NCBI RefSeq assembly: GCF_004342005.1
Contig: NZ_SMBX01000001.1
Span: 558,001-622,000 of the forward strand
DNA length: 64,000 nucleotides
Source: Paracandidimonas soli
GTDB taxonomy: Bacteria; Pseudomonadota; Gammaproteobacteria; Burkholderiales; Burkholderiaceae_B
Direction of reading: 5' to 3'
Part shown: positions 1-8,855 of the stretch, piece after piece
Position numbering within the stretch: the first letter of the stretch is position 1
Layout of the letters: each line of letters starts with the position of its first letter
The notes under the pieces: generated by a model
The model's input: the letters and a program-made list of their open reading frames with translations, nothing else
The model's database searches: none
Told to the model about the DNA's origin: nothing
Program-made: the position numbers and the translations under genes

Positions 1-778
1 CGTCGAAGTCGCCGTCGACCAGCGAGTTGTAGGCGGTAATGCCGATATGCTGGCCCTCCTTCCAGGAGTAGCCCAGCGTGCCCGACAGGGTATTGCGCGT
101 ATAGCCATCGTCATCCGGGTCGTGAATGCCGAATGGCGCATTGGGATAAGTCGCATCGAACCCGTCCGACGTGGCGTAGCCCGTCGTCAGGCTGTAGTCC
201 CAGCCCTGGCTCGCACCCGAAAGTCCCAGGGAACCGCGCACTGTGTCGTAGGATCCGATCCCCATATTGATCCATGCTTCCAGCGGCCGGTCCTGCTTTC
301 CCTTTCGGGTAATGATGTTGACAACCCCGCCGATGGCATCGGAACCATACAGGCTGCTGGCGGCTCCGCGCAGGATCTCGATGCGCTCGATGGCGTCCGG
401 GTTGATGGAGTTCCAGTGAGTGCCGGCCTGCGCGGAGCTGTTGATGCGTACTCCATCGACCAGCACCAGGGTGTGATTGCTGATATTGCCGCGAATGCCG
501 ACGCCGGTCGGCGTCTGCGGGCCGCCATTGGAATCGAATTGGATGCCGGGCTGACGCGACAGAATCTCGGCGACGCTGCTCTGGCCCGCGCGGCGAAGGT
601 CCTCGGAGCCGATGACCGTGACATCGCCGATCACATCCTTTTCCAGCAGCGGCGTGCGGCTGGAAGTGACGACGATATCGTCCAGTTTGGCGACGGAGCT
701 CTGAGCGCTGGCGTTGAGAACGGGGAAAAGCAGGGCGACTGCCAGTGCGGCAGGATGGATGCGGAACGGTGTGTGCAT
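1..778 (-). CDS. btuB: TonB-dependent outer-membrane receptor, BtuB-like (3' end outside window)
   Basis: Outer-membrane gated porin, probably for cobalamin. The visible 259 residues start with a signal peptide (MHTPFRIHPAALAVALLF, cleavage near NASAQ), then a TonB box (DDIVVTSS), then the plug domain with typical motifs: GDVTVIGSEDLRRAG, SVAEILSRQPGI, GVGIRGN, LVLVDGVRIN, IERIEILRGAASSLYGSDAIGGVVNI. The first strands of the barrel follow; the rest lies beyond base 1. The start is the ATG at 778, the only one that puts the signal peptide in frame. A cobalamin riboswitch lies just upstream (880-1096), which is the main reason for naming it BtuB rather than a generic siderophore receptor. The nearby B12-dependent metH fits cobalamin uptake. 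The receptor family is certain from sequence; the ligand is inferred from the riboswitch. Confidence 0.88.
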   Translation of the reverse strand, partial: MHTPFRIHPAALAVALLFPVLNASAQSSVAKLDDIVVTSSRTPLLEKDVIGDVTVIGSEDLRRAGQSSVAEILSRQPGIQFDSNGGPQTPTGVGIRGNISNHTLVLVDGVRINSSAQAGTHWNSINPDAIERIEILRGAASSLYGSDAIGGVVNIITRKGKQDRPLEAWINMGIGSYDTVRGSLGLSGASQGWDYSLTTGYATSDGFDATYPNAPFGIHDPDDDGYTRNTLSGTLGYSWKEGQHIGITAYNSLVDGDFD

Positions 779-795
779 GTCGAAAGGACCAGTGG

Positions 796-815
796 AACGT
801 GCGTCCCCGCACGTT
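796..815 (-). promoter_or_regulatory. Hairpin in the btuB leader
   Basis: A perfect 8-bp stem (AACGTGCG / CGCACGTT) with a 4-base loop, 18 bases upstream of the btuB start and downstream of the cobalamin aptamer. No U-run follows, so it is more likely part of a translational expression platform near the ribosome site than an intrinsic terminator. Confidence 0.5.
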
Positions 816-879
816 GCTTTAAAACGACATTCCGCGCGCCAGCGACATGGCGTCAGCCGGAATGAACCTGGGTGGTCAC

Positions 880-1096
880 CGGGCCGGTGTCGGGCTGGCA
901 TGCATGGCATGCGTACCGTTGCGGGGGCAGCACAGCTTGGATGTCATGGCGGCAGGGCAGCCATGGATATCGTCTGTTTCCCGTTTAACTCTCGCAGAAC
1001 CGGCGGATTGCGCAGCATGCGCGGCAAGGTGGAAGGGCACGGGCCCGACCGGCGGATTTGCCGTCGACATGTGCGTGCCGGTACCGAAAGCACCTG
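880..1096 (-). promoter_or_regulatory. Cobalamin riboswitch aptamer
   Basis: Read on the minus strand, the leader of btuB carries the conserved blocks of the cobalamin aptamer in the right order: a 5' GGTGCTTTCGGTACCGG block (near 1094), TTAAACGGGAA, GCTGTGCTGCCCCCGCAAC, and a 3' B12-box-like AGCCCGACACCGGCC ending near 880. Total length is about 217 nt, usual for the class. Expected role: adenosyl- or methylcobalamin binding lowers expression of the downstream receptor. Motifs are seen directly; the boundaries are approximate because I could not fold it. Confidence 0.88.
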
Positions 1097-1264
1097 GATC
1101 GCCGAGGGAATGTAGCATGACTGTCACACGACTGTCTTTGTTTCTCACGCACCTAATGTGCTGATGTCGTGCTGAATAGATAAGTATGGCAGCGCGGGCG
1201 TACTCACTCTCACATTCGGGCGAGTCTTCTGGGGTAAAGGTCGTTTCTGCCAGGGCTCGAAACG

Positions 1265-1293
1265 CACAGTTCCCGGCTTGGCCGGGAACTGTG
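1265..1293. repeat. Perfect 13-bp inverted repeat with 3-base loop
   Basis: CACAGTTCCCGGC and its exact complement flank TTG. It lies 114 bases past the stop of the 45-residue minus-strand ORF (1407-1544), so it may be that gene's transcription terminator (GTTTC follows on the minus strand, a poor U-run). No coding frame between 1100 and 1400 looks convincing. Confidence 0.55.
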
Positions 1294-1406
1294 CGGGGTC
1301 AGATCGCCCCCCTTTGTATGGTGCCTCGTATACGGCTGCGCATGGCTCAGCCAGAGACGATCGGGGCCGCTGTGTCGGCGATCAACCATTTAACAACCAG
1401 GAAAGC

Positions 1407-1544
1407 TTACTTCTTGGAGTCGTGTTCTTCCTGCGTATCCTTGTTATCGGTGTGATCGGTTTCCTGGGCAGTTGAACTCGGGGCTTTCCAATTGAGAGGC
1501 GCGGCTGCAATGTCCTTGAAGGCGATCCGTTTAGGTGTTGTCAT
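1407..1544 (-). CDS. Small hypothetical protein, 45 residues, with strong expression signals
   Basis: The peptide begins MTTPKRIAFKDIAAAPLNWK and ends in a very hydrophilic, acidic and lysine-rich tail (TDHTDNKDTQEEHDSKK). The start ATG at 1544 is preceded by GGGAG at seven bases, and about 60 bases further up is TTGACA-16 bp-TATTAT, one of the best promoters in the window. There is no signal peptide or membrane segment. The N-terminal part is moderately basic with one Trp; the tail looks disordered. I recognise no family. It sits alone between the cobalamin-riboswitch/btuB leader and metH, on the strand opposite metH. The case for a real gene is the promoter-RBS-ORF arrangement; homologue conservation is untested. 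It could instead be a leader peptide or an untranslated RNA. Confidence 0.6.
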   Translation of the reverse strand: MTTPKRIAFKDIAAAPLNWKAPSSTAQETDHTDNKDTQEEHDSKK

Positions 1545-1601
1545 GGCTTTACTCCCAAAGCAAATGCGGCAGTGCACCGTGCGCTGCTGCTATCACCATG
1601 A

Positions 1602-1629
1602 ATAATAACAGTTTTTTATATTATGTCAA
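1602..1629 (-). promoter_or_regulatory. Sigma-70 promoter for the 45-residue ORF
   Basis: Minus strand: -35 TTGACA (1629-1624), 16-bp AT-rich spacer, -10 TATTAT (1607-1602). The -35 is a perfect consensus match. It points away from metH toward the small ORF at 1544. Confidence 0.7.
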
Positions 1630-1760
1630 GTCTTTGCTGGGTTAGCGCTTGTGTTGTGTCAGCATCTCGCACATTACTTCTTTCTTGGCAGGGAGCCCGG
1701 CGGCAGCCCGCAGCGGGAGATTGTGAAGCCAAGCGTTGCTCAGTCCTTGCCCGTTTCGCG

Positions 1761-1788
1761 TTGAACTTGGACATTGCAGCGCTACAAT
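1761..1788 (+). promoter_or_regulatory. Candidate sigma-70 promoter of metH
   Basis: TTGAAC (1761-1766), 16-bp spacer, TACAAT (1783-1788). A start about seven bases past the -10 would fall at 1795, two bases before the metH ATG, so the transcript would be almost leaderless; no Shine-Dalgarno is visible before that ATG, which agrees. Confidence 0.5.
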
Positions 1789-1796
1789 CCTTCCCC

Positions 1797-4700
1797 ATGG
1801 CCTACCCAACACTCCCCTACCCGATTTCCGCCTATACGCAAGGCGCCGAATTCGCCCGCCTGCTGAGCGAGCGCGAACGCATCCTCATCCTGGATGGTGC
1901 CATGGGCACCATGATCCAGCAGTACAAGCTCACCGAACAGGACTTCCGCGGACAGCGATTCGCCGACCACCGCAAAGACGTCAAAGGCAACAACGAACTC
2001 CTGTCCCTCGTCAGGCCCGACATCATCGATGCCATCCACCGCGCCTACCTCGAGGCCGGCGCCGACGTCATCGAAACCAACACCTTCGGCGCCACCTCCA
2101 TCGCCCAGGGCGACTACGGCTTGCCCGAACTGGCCTACGAGCTCAACCTCGAGTCCGCCAGGCTCGCCCGCATCGCCTGTGACGCCTATAGCACCACCGA
2201 AAAACCAAGATTCGTCGCGGGCGCCCTGGGACCCCAGCCCAAGACAGCCTCCATCTCGCCCGACGTCAACGACCCCGCCGCCCGCAACGTCACATTCGAA
2301 GAGCTGCGCCAAGCCTATACCGAACAGCTCAACGGCCTGCTCGACGGCGGCATCGACATTGTCCTGATCGAAACCATCTTCGACACCCTGAACGCAAAGG
2401 CCGCCATCTTCGCCGTCGAAACCGTCTTCGAAGAACGCGGCGTGCGCCTGCCCGTCATGATCTCGGGCACCGTCACCGACGCTTCCGGCCGCATCCTGTC
2501 CGGCCAGACCGTTGAAGCCTTCTGGAACTCCGTGCGCCACGCGCGCCCTCTCACCATCGGCCTGAACTGCGCCCTCGGCGCCGCGCTCATGCGCCCCTAT
2601 GTCGCGGAGCTAGCCAAGATCTGCGACACCTACCTGTGCGTCTACCCCAATGCCGGCCTGCCCAACCCCATGGCCGAGACCGGGTTCGATGAAACCCCCG
2701 CGGACACCTCTGCGCTGTTGCAGGAGTTCGCCCAGGCCGGCCTCGTCAATATGGCGGGCGGCTGCTGCGGCACCACGCCGGACCACATCCGAGCCATTGC
2801 CGAAAAAGTCCAGGGCCTGATCCCGCGCGAAGTTCCCCAACTACCGGTCAAGACCAGGCTCTCCGGTCTCGAAGCACTCAACATCGACAGCGAATCCCTG
2901 TACGTCAACGTCGGCGAACGCGCCAACGTCACCGGCAGCAAGATGTTCCTGCGCCTGATCCGCGAGGAAAAATACGACGAGGCGCTGACCGTCGCGCGCC
3001 AGCAGGTGGAAAACGGCGCCCAGATCATCGACATCAACATGGACGAAGCCATGCTGGACTCGGTGGCCTGCATGCGGCGCTTCCTGAACATGGTGGCGTC
3101 CGAGCCCGACATCGCCCGCGTGCCCATCATGATCGACAGCTCCAAGTGGGAAGTCATCGAAGCGGGCCTGCAATGCGTGCAGGGCAAGGCGGTGGTCAAC
3201 TCCATCTCCATGAAAGAGGGCATCGAGCCCTTCCTGGAGCATGCGCGCCTGTGCCGCAAGTATGGAGCGGCCGCCGTCGTCATGGCCTTTGACGAACGGG
3301 GCCAGGCCGACAACCTGCAGCGCCGCATCGACATCTGCAAGCGCGCCTACGACCTGCTGGTCGACGAAGTGGGCTTCCCGCCGGAAGATATCATCTTCGA
3401 TCCCAACGTGTTCGCCATCGCCACCGGCATCGAAGAGCACAACAACTACGCCGTGGACTTCATCGAAGGCACGCGCTGGATCACGGAAAACCTGCCGCAT
3501 GCCCGGATCTCCGGGGGCGTATCGAACGTCAGCTTCTCGTTCCGCGGCAACGAGCCCATGCGCGAGGCCATCCACGCTGTATTCCTGTACTATGCCATCC
3601 GCGCCGGCATGACCATGGGCATCGTCAACGCCGGACAGCTGGGCGTGTACGACGATATCGACAAGCACCTGCGCGACTGCATCGAAGACGTCGTGCTGAA
3701 CCGCGACCCGCCGGTCGGCAGGACCGATCCGGCCGACGAACGCACGCCGACCGAGCGCCTGGTGGAGCTGGCCGAGTCCGTGCGCGGCTCCGGCGCCAAG
3801 AAAGAAGAAGACCTGGCCTGGCGCGACCAGCCCGTCGAAAAGCGGCTGTCGCACGCCCTGGTGCACGGCATCACCACCTTCATCGTCGAAGATACCGAAG
3901 AAGTCCGCCAGAAGATCGCCGAGGCCGGCGGACGGCCCATCCAGGTCATCGAAGGGCCGCTGATGGACGGCATGAACGTCGTCGGCGACCTGTTCGGCGC
4001 GGGCAAGATGTTCCTGCCGCAGGTGGTGAAATCCGCGCGCGTCATGAAGCAGGCCGTCGCCCATCTGATCCCCTTCATCGAAGAGGAAAAGCGCCAGATC
4101 GAGGCCGCTGGCGGCGACGTGCGCGCCAAGGGCAAGATCGTCATCGCCACCGTCAAGGGCGACGTGCACGACATCGGCAAGAACATTGTGTCCGTCGTGC
4201 TCCAGTGCAACAACTTCGAAGTCGTGAACATGGGCGTCATGGTGCCGTGCGCGGAAATCCTGGCCAAGGCCAAGGAAGAAAACTGCGACATGGTGGGCTT
4301 GTCGGGCCTGATCACGCCCAGCCTCGAGGAGATGGCCTATGTTGCGTCCGAAATGCAGCGCGACGAATATTTCCGCTCGCGCCGCATGCCGCTGCTGATC
4401 GGCGGGGCCACCACCAGCCGTGTGCATACGGCCGTCAAGATCGCGCCCAACTACGAAGGCCCGGTCATCTACGTGCCGGACGCCAGCCGTTCCGTCGGCG
4501 TGGCCACCAGCCTGGTATCCGACCAGGCGCAAGAATACCTCGACGGCATCGCCCAGGAATACGAGCAGGTGCGCACGCGCCATGCCAACCGCAAGGCCAC
4601 GCCGCTGGTCAGCCTCGCGGAGGCGCGCGCCGGCAAGCCGGCCATCGACTGGAGCAGCTACACGCCGCCGCGCCCCAAGTTTCTCGGGCGCCGCACCTTC

Positions 4701-5576
4701 AAGAACTATGATCTGGCCGATATCGCCACGTTCATGGACTGGACGCCGTTCTTCCAGACATGGAGCCTGTTCGGCCAGTTTCCCGCCATCCTCGACGACA
4801 AGGTGGTGGGCGAGCAGGCCCGCGAGCTGTATGCCGAGGGCCAGGCCATGCTGAAGAAGATCATCGAAGGACGCTGGCTGACAGCCAATGGCGTCGTCGC
4901 CTTCTACCCGGCCAATACCGTCAACGACGACGATATCGAGGTCTATCGCGACGAAACCCGCTCCGAAGTCCTGTTCACCTGGCGGGGCGTGCGCCAGCAG
5001 GGCGTCAAGCGCGAGGGTGTCGACAACAAATGCCTGTCGGACTTTATCGCGCCGCGCGATTCCGGCGTCATGGACTACATCGGCATGTTCGCGGTCACGG
5101 GCGGCCTGGGCATAGAAAAGCATATCGAGCGCTTCGAGGCCGCCGGCGACGACTACTCCAGCCTCATGCTGAAGGCCCTGGCCGACCGCTTCGCCGAAGG
5201 TTTCGCCGAGTGCCTGCATGCTCGCGTGCGCCGCGACCTGTGGGGCTACGTGCCGGACGAGGCGCTGGACAACGAGGCCCTGATCGCCGAAAAATACCAG
5301 GGCATACGCCCCGCGCCCGGCTATCCCGCCTGCCCCGAACACGTCGTCAAGCAAGACATGTTCCGCATTATGGAGTGCGAGGAGATCGGCATGGAGCTGA
5401 CCGAGGGCTATGCCATGTATCCGGCCTCCAGCGTCTCGGGCTTCTATTTCAGCCACCCCGGCTCGCAGTATTTCAATGTAGGCAATATCGGCGCAGACCA
5501 GTTGGCCGACTATGTGCAGCGCAGCGGCCGCGACGAAAGCGATGTGCGGCGCACGCTCGTCGGCGTGCTGGGTTAG
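1797..5576 (+). CDS. metH: Cobalamin-dependent methionine synthase
   Basis: Cytosolic enzyme that moves the methyl group of 5-methyltetrahydrofolate to homocysteine through methylcobalamin. The 1259 residues match the full-length family (about 1230-1260). Domains in order: homocysteine-binding barrel (residues about 30-340; [11 protein letters not shown]; zinc ligands Cys258 in GLNCALG, Cys323 and Cys324 in GGCCGTT); pterin-binding barrel (about 360-640; [19 protein letters not shown]); cobalamin cap and binding domain (about 680-900, with cobalt ligand His791 in DVHDIGKN); and the C-terminal AdoMet reactivation domain (about 930-1259; [12 protein letters not shown]). The frame stays open further up to 1623, but the start at 1797 gives the usual family N-terminus. 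It lies near the B12-riboswitch-controlled receptor gene, so uptake and use of cobalamin are neighbours here. No SAM or SAH riboswitch was recognised upstream. Confidence 0.97.
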   Translation: MAYPTLPYPISAYTQGAEFARLLSERERILILDGAMGTMIQQYKLTEQDFRGQRFADHRKDVKGNNELLSLVRPDIIDAIHRAYLEAGADVIETNTFGATSIAQGDYGLPELAYELNLESARLARIACDAYSTTEKPRFVAGALGPQPKTASISPDVNDPAARNVTFEELRQAYTEQLNGLLDGGIDIVLIETIFDTLNAKAAIFAVETVFEERGVRLPVMISGTVTDASGRILSGQTVEAFWNSVRHARPLTIGLNCALGAALMRPYVAELAKICDTYLCVYPNAGLPNPMAETGFDETPADTSALLQEFAQAGLVNMAGGCCGTTPDHIRAIAEKVQGLIPREVPQLPVKTRLSGLEALNIDSESLYVNVGERANVTGSKMFLRLIREEKYDEALTVARQQVENGAQIIDINMDEAMLDSVACMRRFLNMVASEPDIARVPIMIDSSKWEVIEAGLQCVQGKAVVNSISMKEGIEPFLEHARLCRKYGAAAVVMAFDERGQADNLQRRIDICKRAYDLLVDEVGFPPEDIIFDPNVFAIATGIEEHNNYAVDFIEGTRWITENLPHARISGGVSNVSFSFRGNEPMREAIHAVFLYYAIRAGMTMGIVNAGQLGVYDDIDKHLRDCIEDVVLNRDPPVGRTDPADERTPTERLVELAESVRGSGAKKEEDLAWRDQPVEKRLSHALVHGITTFIVEDTEEVRQKIAEAGGRPIQVIEGPLMDGMNVVGDLFGAGKMFLPQVVKSARVMKQAVAHLIPFIEEEKRQIEAAGGDVRAKGKIVIATVKGDVHDIGKNIVSVVLQCNNFEVVNMGVMVPCAEILAKAKEENCDMVGLSGLITPSLEEMAYVASEMQRDEYFRSRRMPLLIGGATTSRVHTAVKIAPNYEGPVIYVPDASRSVGVATSLVSDQAQEYLDGIAQEYEQVRTRHANRKATPLVSLAEARAGKPAIDWSSYTPPRPKFLGRRTFKNYDLADIATFMDWTPFFQTWSLFGQFPAILDDKVVGEQARELYAEGQAMLKKIIEGRWLTANGVVAFYPANTVNDDDIEVYRDETRSEVLFTWRGVRQQGVKREGVDNKCLSDFIAPRDSGVMDYIGMFAVTGGLGIEKHIERFEAAGDDYSSLMLKALADRFAEGFAECLHARVRRDLWGYVPDEALDNEALIAEKYQGIRPAPGYPACPEHVVKQDMFRIMECEEIGMELTEGYAMYPASSVSGFYFSHPGSQYFNVGNIGADQLADYVQRSGRDESDVRRTLVGVLG

Positions 5577-5635
5577 TGCTAACCGGCCCTGAGCGCCTGC
5601 CGGCGGCCGACGGAGAGTGGAAAAGGTGAACCCGC

Positions 5636-6547
5636 ATGCCCCAGGGATCCAGCGACACTAGCGGCACCGCCCGGCGCAAGGCGCTGGGCGAGTTCCTGCG
5701 CACCGCCAGGGCGCGGATATCCCCGCTGGATGTCGGCCTTCCTGCAGGCGTGCGCCGCCGCACGCCGGGACTGCGCCGCGAAGAGCTGGCGCAGCTGTGC
5801 GACATCAGCGCCACCTGGTACACCTGGATCGAGCAGGGGCGGGACATTTCCGTATCGCCGGCCGTGTGGGCGCGGCTTGCCGATATCTTGCGGCTGTCGC
5901 GCGCCGAGCGCCACTACCTGTTCGATCTGGCGGAGACCGCGGACCCCGACGCCATGCGCGTGGCGGTCGACCCTCTGCCGGAGGGGCTGGCTGACTGCGT
6001 GCATGCCATCGCCACGCCCGCCTATATCTTGGACCGCTGCTGGAACGTCATGGCCTGCAACCAGGCATTCGTGACCTTGTTTCGCGGCTGGCCCCGGCGC
6101 TCCGACACGAAGACCGCGCACGAGACGGCTCATGCCGGGCCGCTCGCGCTATCCGCCGCCGTGGCCGAAAACGATGGGGGGCAGGAAGCCCCATTGCCGA
6201 ACTTGCTGCGCTACATATTCCTGGATCCGGTGGCGCGCGATCTCGTCGTCGACTGGGAGGCCAGGGCCAGCCGCGTCACGGCGGAATTCCGCGCGGATGC
6301 GGGACCGCACATCGACGAGCCCGACGTCAGGTCCGTGCTGGATGCGCTACTGCAGGAAAGCCAGGTGTTCGCCTACTGGTGGACGCGGCAGGCCGTGGTG
6401 GAGCGCGAAGGCGGCGAGCGCCGGTTCCGCAGCCGGGACGGCGGTTCGCTGCTGACGTATCAGCAGTTCACCTTCCGCCTGTCCACGCGCCCCGACTGCA
6501 AGTTGGTCATGCTGCTGCCGGATGCTTTGCAGGCCTACGCGTCATAA
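5636..6547 (+). CDS. XRE-family transcriptional regulator with MmyB-like ligand-binding domain
   Basis: A 303-residue DNA-binding protein. Residues about 12-85 form a Cro/C1-type helix-turn-helix with the family pattern RRTPGLRREELAQLCDISATWYTWIEQG. Residues about 110-270 match the MmyB-like (PAS-fold) ligand-binding domain: AYILDRCWNVMACNQAF, the LLRYIFLDP segment, then DWEARASRVTAEFRAD and QQFTFRLSTRPDCKLVMLLP. Family members often control a neighbouring oxidoreductase or fatty-acid related gene, but no such divergent partner is present, so the target is unknown. It follows metH by 59 bases on the same strand and may be cotranscribed. Confidence 0.85.
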   Translation: MPQGSSDTSGTARRKALGEFLRTARARISPLDVGLPAGVRRRTPGLRREELAQLCDISATWYTWIEQGRDISVSPAVWARLADILRLSRAERHYLFDLAETADPDAMRVAVDPLPEGLADCVHAIATPAYILDRCWNVMACNQAFVTLFRGWPRRSDTKTAHETAHAGPLALSAAVAENDGGQEAPLPNLLRYIFLDPVARDLVVDWEARASRVTAEFRADAGPHIDEPDVRSVLDALLQESQVFAYWWTRQAVVEREGGERRFRSRDGGSLLTYQQFTFRLSTRPDCKLVMLLPDALQAYAS

Positions 6548-6664
6548 GATCCGCAGCGTATTGATGATGGTTTGTACGGGTTTTCACCCGCGCCCGGCCG
6601 AGTGCAGGGGTGGTAAAAGAAAACGTGATGTACCTAGTTTTCAAAAACCATGGGGGAAGCCAGC

Positions 6665-7657
6665 ATGAAAATCAGCCGACATTATTGCGCAGTCGCCAGT
6701 TCCATCCTGTTCTCGGCCGCTGTGCCGCAGGCATGGGCGCAGACCACGCTGCAACTGATCAACGAATACCCCGCCACCTCGATTACCGCGGCGGCCGATC
6801 TGCAATTCGCGGAAGAAGTGCGGGCTCAGTCGGGTGGCGATCTCAAGATAGAAACCCTGCAGGAAAAAGCCAATCCCTACAAGGGAGGAGACCAGATCGA
6901 CGCCATCAGCCAGGACAAGACCCAGATGGGCACACTGTTTGGCGGCGTGCTGGGAAACAAGGATTCGCTGTTCCTGCTGTCGTCGCTGCCGTTCGCCGCC
7001 AAGGATTTTGCGCAGGCCAGGGCGCTGTATGAGTGCGCCAGGCCGGCGCTGGAAGAGCGTGTGAAGGCGCTGGATGCGCGCCTGCTCTATGTCACGCCCT
7101 GGCCGCCTTCGGGAATCTGGTCGGTCAAGCCCCTGGCCGCCGAAGCCGATGTCAAGGCCTTGAAGATCCGGACCTACGATGCAACCAGCAAATCGGTATT
7201 CGAGCGGCTGGGCGCACAAAGCGTGCAACTGCCGTATTCCGCCCTGGCGGAAAAGCTTGCCGCCGACGAAGTGAACGCGGTGCTGACCTCCGGTGACGGG
7301 GGGGCGGGCCGCAGTCTGTGGGATCATCTGCCCAACTTTACGGCGGTCAGCTATTCGATTCCGCTCAGCTACACCATCATCAACAACAAAGCCTGGGATG
7401 GCCTGAGCCAGGAGCAGCAGTCTGTTTTGGCGAGCGCTGCCAAAAAGGTCTCCGAGGCCTCGTGGGCGGGCGTCGAGCAGCGCATCGAAGCCAATTACGA
7501 GCGCATGCGTGCCAACAAGATGACCCTCAATACAACGCCGTCCCCCGAGATCATGGCCGCGCTGAAGAAAGCGGGCGCCGATGAAACCAAGGCATGGATG
7601 GAAGAGAACAAGCTGACAGACCAGGATGCCGCCTGCTTGTTGAAGACGGGCAGTTGA
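6665..7657 (+). CDS. TRAP transporter periplasmic binding protein, DctP family (orphan)
   Basis: A 330-residue periplasmic solute receptor. Start is taken at 6665 (MKISRHYC) because GGGGGAA lies eight bases upstream; the ATG at 6650 would put this site inside the gene. Residues 1-26 are a Sec signal peptide ending AWAQ. The mature part has the DctP fold pattern: LQLINEYPATS, QIDAISQDKTQMGTLFGGVLG, GIWSVKPL, LKIRTYDATSKSVFERLGA, LPYSALAEKLAADEVNAVLTSG, SYTIINNKAWDGLS. No dctQ or dctM membrane subunit gene is nearby, so it must work with a distant permease or as a sensor-type receptor. Ligand unknown, probably an organic acid by family. Confidence 0.85.
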   Translation: MKISRHYCAVASSILFSAAVPQAWAQTTLQLINEYPATSITAAADLQFAEEVRAQSGGDLKIETLQEKANPYKGGDQIDAISQDKTQMGTLFGGVLGNKDSLFLLSSLPFAAKDFAQARALYECARPALEERVKALDARLLYVTPWPPSGIWSVKPLAAEADVKALKIRTYDATSKSVFERLGAQSVQLPYSALAEKLAADEVNAVLTSGDGGAGRSLWDHLPNFTAVSYSIPLSYTIINNKAWDGLSQEQQSVLASAAKKVSEASWAGVEQRIEANYERMRANKMTLNTTPSPEIMAALKKAGADETKAWMEENKLTDQDAACLLKTGS

Positions 7658-7754
7658 GTGCTGAAGCGCTGCTGCCTAGGGCCTTGATAATCTTCCGTAT
7701 GCCCGCACTTGAGCGCAGTCTCAAGCGTGGGCAGAAAGGCCCGAGGCAAAGGAG

Positions 7755-8402
7755 TTACTGCGTTTCGTAGTGTGGTGAACGCGGCCCGTACAGAATTCCA
7801 CCCGGCTGGCCGGCACCAAGCAGCATCTGGGTCGTCACGCCTGCGACCTGGTAGCTGCGGTCCGATAGGGTGTTGACGACCTGGTCGACTACAGCCTGAA
7901 CCAGCATGCCAAGCAGGCTGCCTCCGCCACTGGACTGTGCCACTTTTTTCTGGCCGGACCACAGGGTGGTTCCAGTACGCAGATCGATCAGAGAGGCGTC
8001 AGCTGCGACGGTAATCGTGCTGGCCAGCACGGCGTACTGGGAGCCGTATTCGGTCACTGTAATGTACAGCGCGCTGTCGGCGCCGAAGATCTCCCTGAGC
8101 TTGTTGAGTGGCAACTGGTGTATGTCTTCGGGTTCTGTCAGTCCGTTTTGCCTGAAGGTTTCGTCCATCAGGGCCACTGGGACGACGTAATAGCCTGATT
8201 CAGCCAGCGGCAGCGTGGATTGCGCTAGCACGGCGGTTGTAGCCTCGACTTCTATGGAGGAATTCAGTGGCGGCAGAACCAAGATCGAAGCAGGCTTGCT
8301 TTCGCGGAACGCTGTGTAGTCCAGATTTGCGTCGGTTGTGACGCAGCCCGTCAGCCAGACCAATAGAGTCAGGCTGCCGATGTAAGAAAGAATGCGTTGC
8401 AT
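7755..8402 (-). CDS. DUF799 / GNA1162-family lipoprotein
   Basis: A 215-residue lipoprotein; signal peptide with lipobox LTGC (Cys20). The body matches the DUF799 (GNA1162) family: KPASILVLPPLNSSIEVEAT, ESGYYVVPVALMDETFRQNG, LREIFGADSALYITVTEYG, SLIDLRTGTTLWSG. These proteins have a Rossmann-like fold resembling TolB-N or CsgG-type periplasmic parts. It is last in a three-gene operon with the DUF4810 and CsgG-like lipoproteins, two bases after the stop of the DUF4810 gene. The same trio occurs in Neisseria (NMB1162-1164). Role probably at the envelope; precise function unknown. Confidence 0.85.
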   Translation of the reverse strand: MQRILSYIGSLTLLVWLTGCVTTDANLDYTAFRESKPASILVLPPLNSSIEVEATTAVLAQSTLPLAESGYYVVPVALMDETFRQNGLTEPEDIHQLPLNKLREIFGADSALYITVTEYGSQYAVLASTITVAADASLIDLRTGTTLWSGQKKVAQSSGGGSLLGMLVQAVVDQVVNTLSDRSYQVAGVTTQMLLGAGQPGGILYGPRSPHYETQ

Positions 8403-8404
8403 AT

Positions 8405-8839
8405 TTATCCCTTCTGGTCCTCATCCGTTGATTGTTGTGCCTGAGTCTGGCCATCACTGATATGGCGCATCAGGAAGTTCATGAATGATCCCGACTCGGG
8501 GAATGCAAGTTTCTCTCCTTGCCACATTTCGGCGGCCTTGGCGCCTTCGCCTGTTTTCAGATACAGCAGTCCCAGGTGCGCCCGGAACCCCGGAGGCAAG
8601 GTCTTGCTCGACGCACGGGCAGCTTCCAGGTTTTCTTCCATGGCCTGTGCCTGCGCCGCATAGTCTGCGCCCTCATCCTTGAGATAGGAATAAACCATGG
8701 GCTGATAGCTACCCCACGCGTACAGGGTCTGGTTTTGTGCGCAGGCGCTGAGCCCGCCTGCCAGGGCCAATATGCCCAGCACTCGGCTGGAATGGGCGAA
8801 GGTGTGCCGCAAGGCGGCGAAGCATGATTGTGTTGACAT
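8405..8839 (-). CDS. DUF4810 lipoprotein
   Basis: A 144-residue lipoprotein. The ATG at 8839 is preferred because GGAGGG lies seven bases before it; the ATG two codons upstream (8845) is only one base from that site. Signal peptide ends in lipobox LSAC. The mature protein carries the DUF4810 pattern QTLYAWGSYQPMVYSYLK followed by a helical, TPR-like stretch (FRAHLGLLYLKTGEGAKAAEMW). It is the middle gene of the three-lipoprotein operon and is likely a partner of the CsgG-like protein at the outer membrane. Biochemical function unknown. Confidence 0.82.
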   Translation of the reverse strand: MSTQSCFAALRHTFAHSSRVLGILALAGGLSACAQNQTLYAWGSYQPMVYSYLKDEGADYAAQAQAMEENLEAARASSKTLPPGFRAHLGLLYLKTGEGAKAAEMWQGEKLAFPESGSFMNFLMRHISDGQTQAQQSTDEDQKG

Positions 8840-8855
8840 TGCCATGCCCTCCGAC

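Noticed and set aside
1186-1475. Short plus-strand frames between the riboswitch and metH
   Set aside because: No ribosome site, include the 13-bp hairpin, and lie opposite the better supported 45-residue gene.
2841-5456. Long minus-strand open frame opposite metH
   Set aside because: It is antisense to a clear MetH, with low-complexity His/Asp/Val-rich translation typical of a GC-rich shadow frame; no ribosome site or family match.
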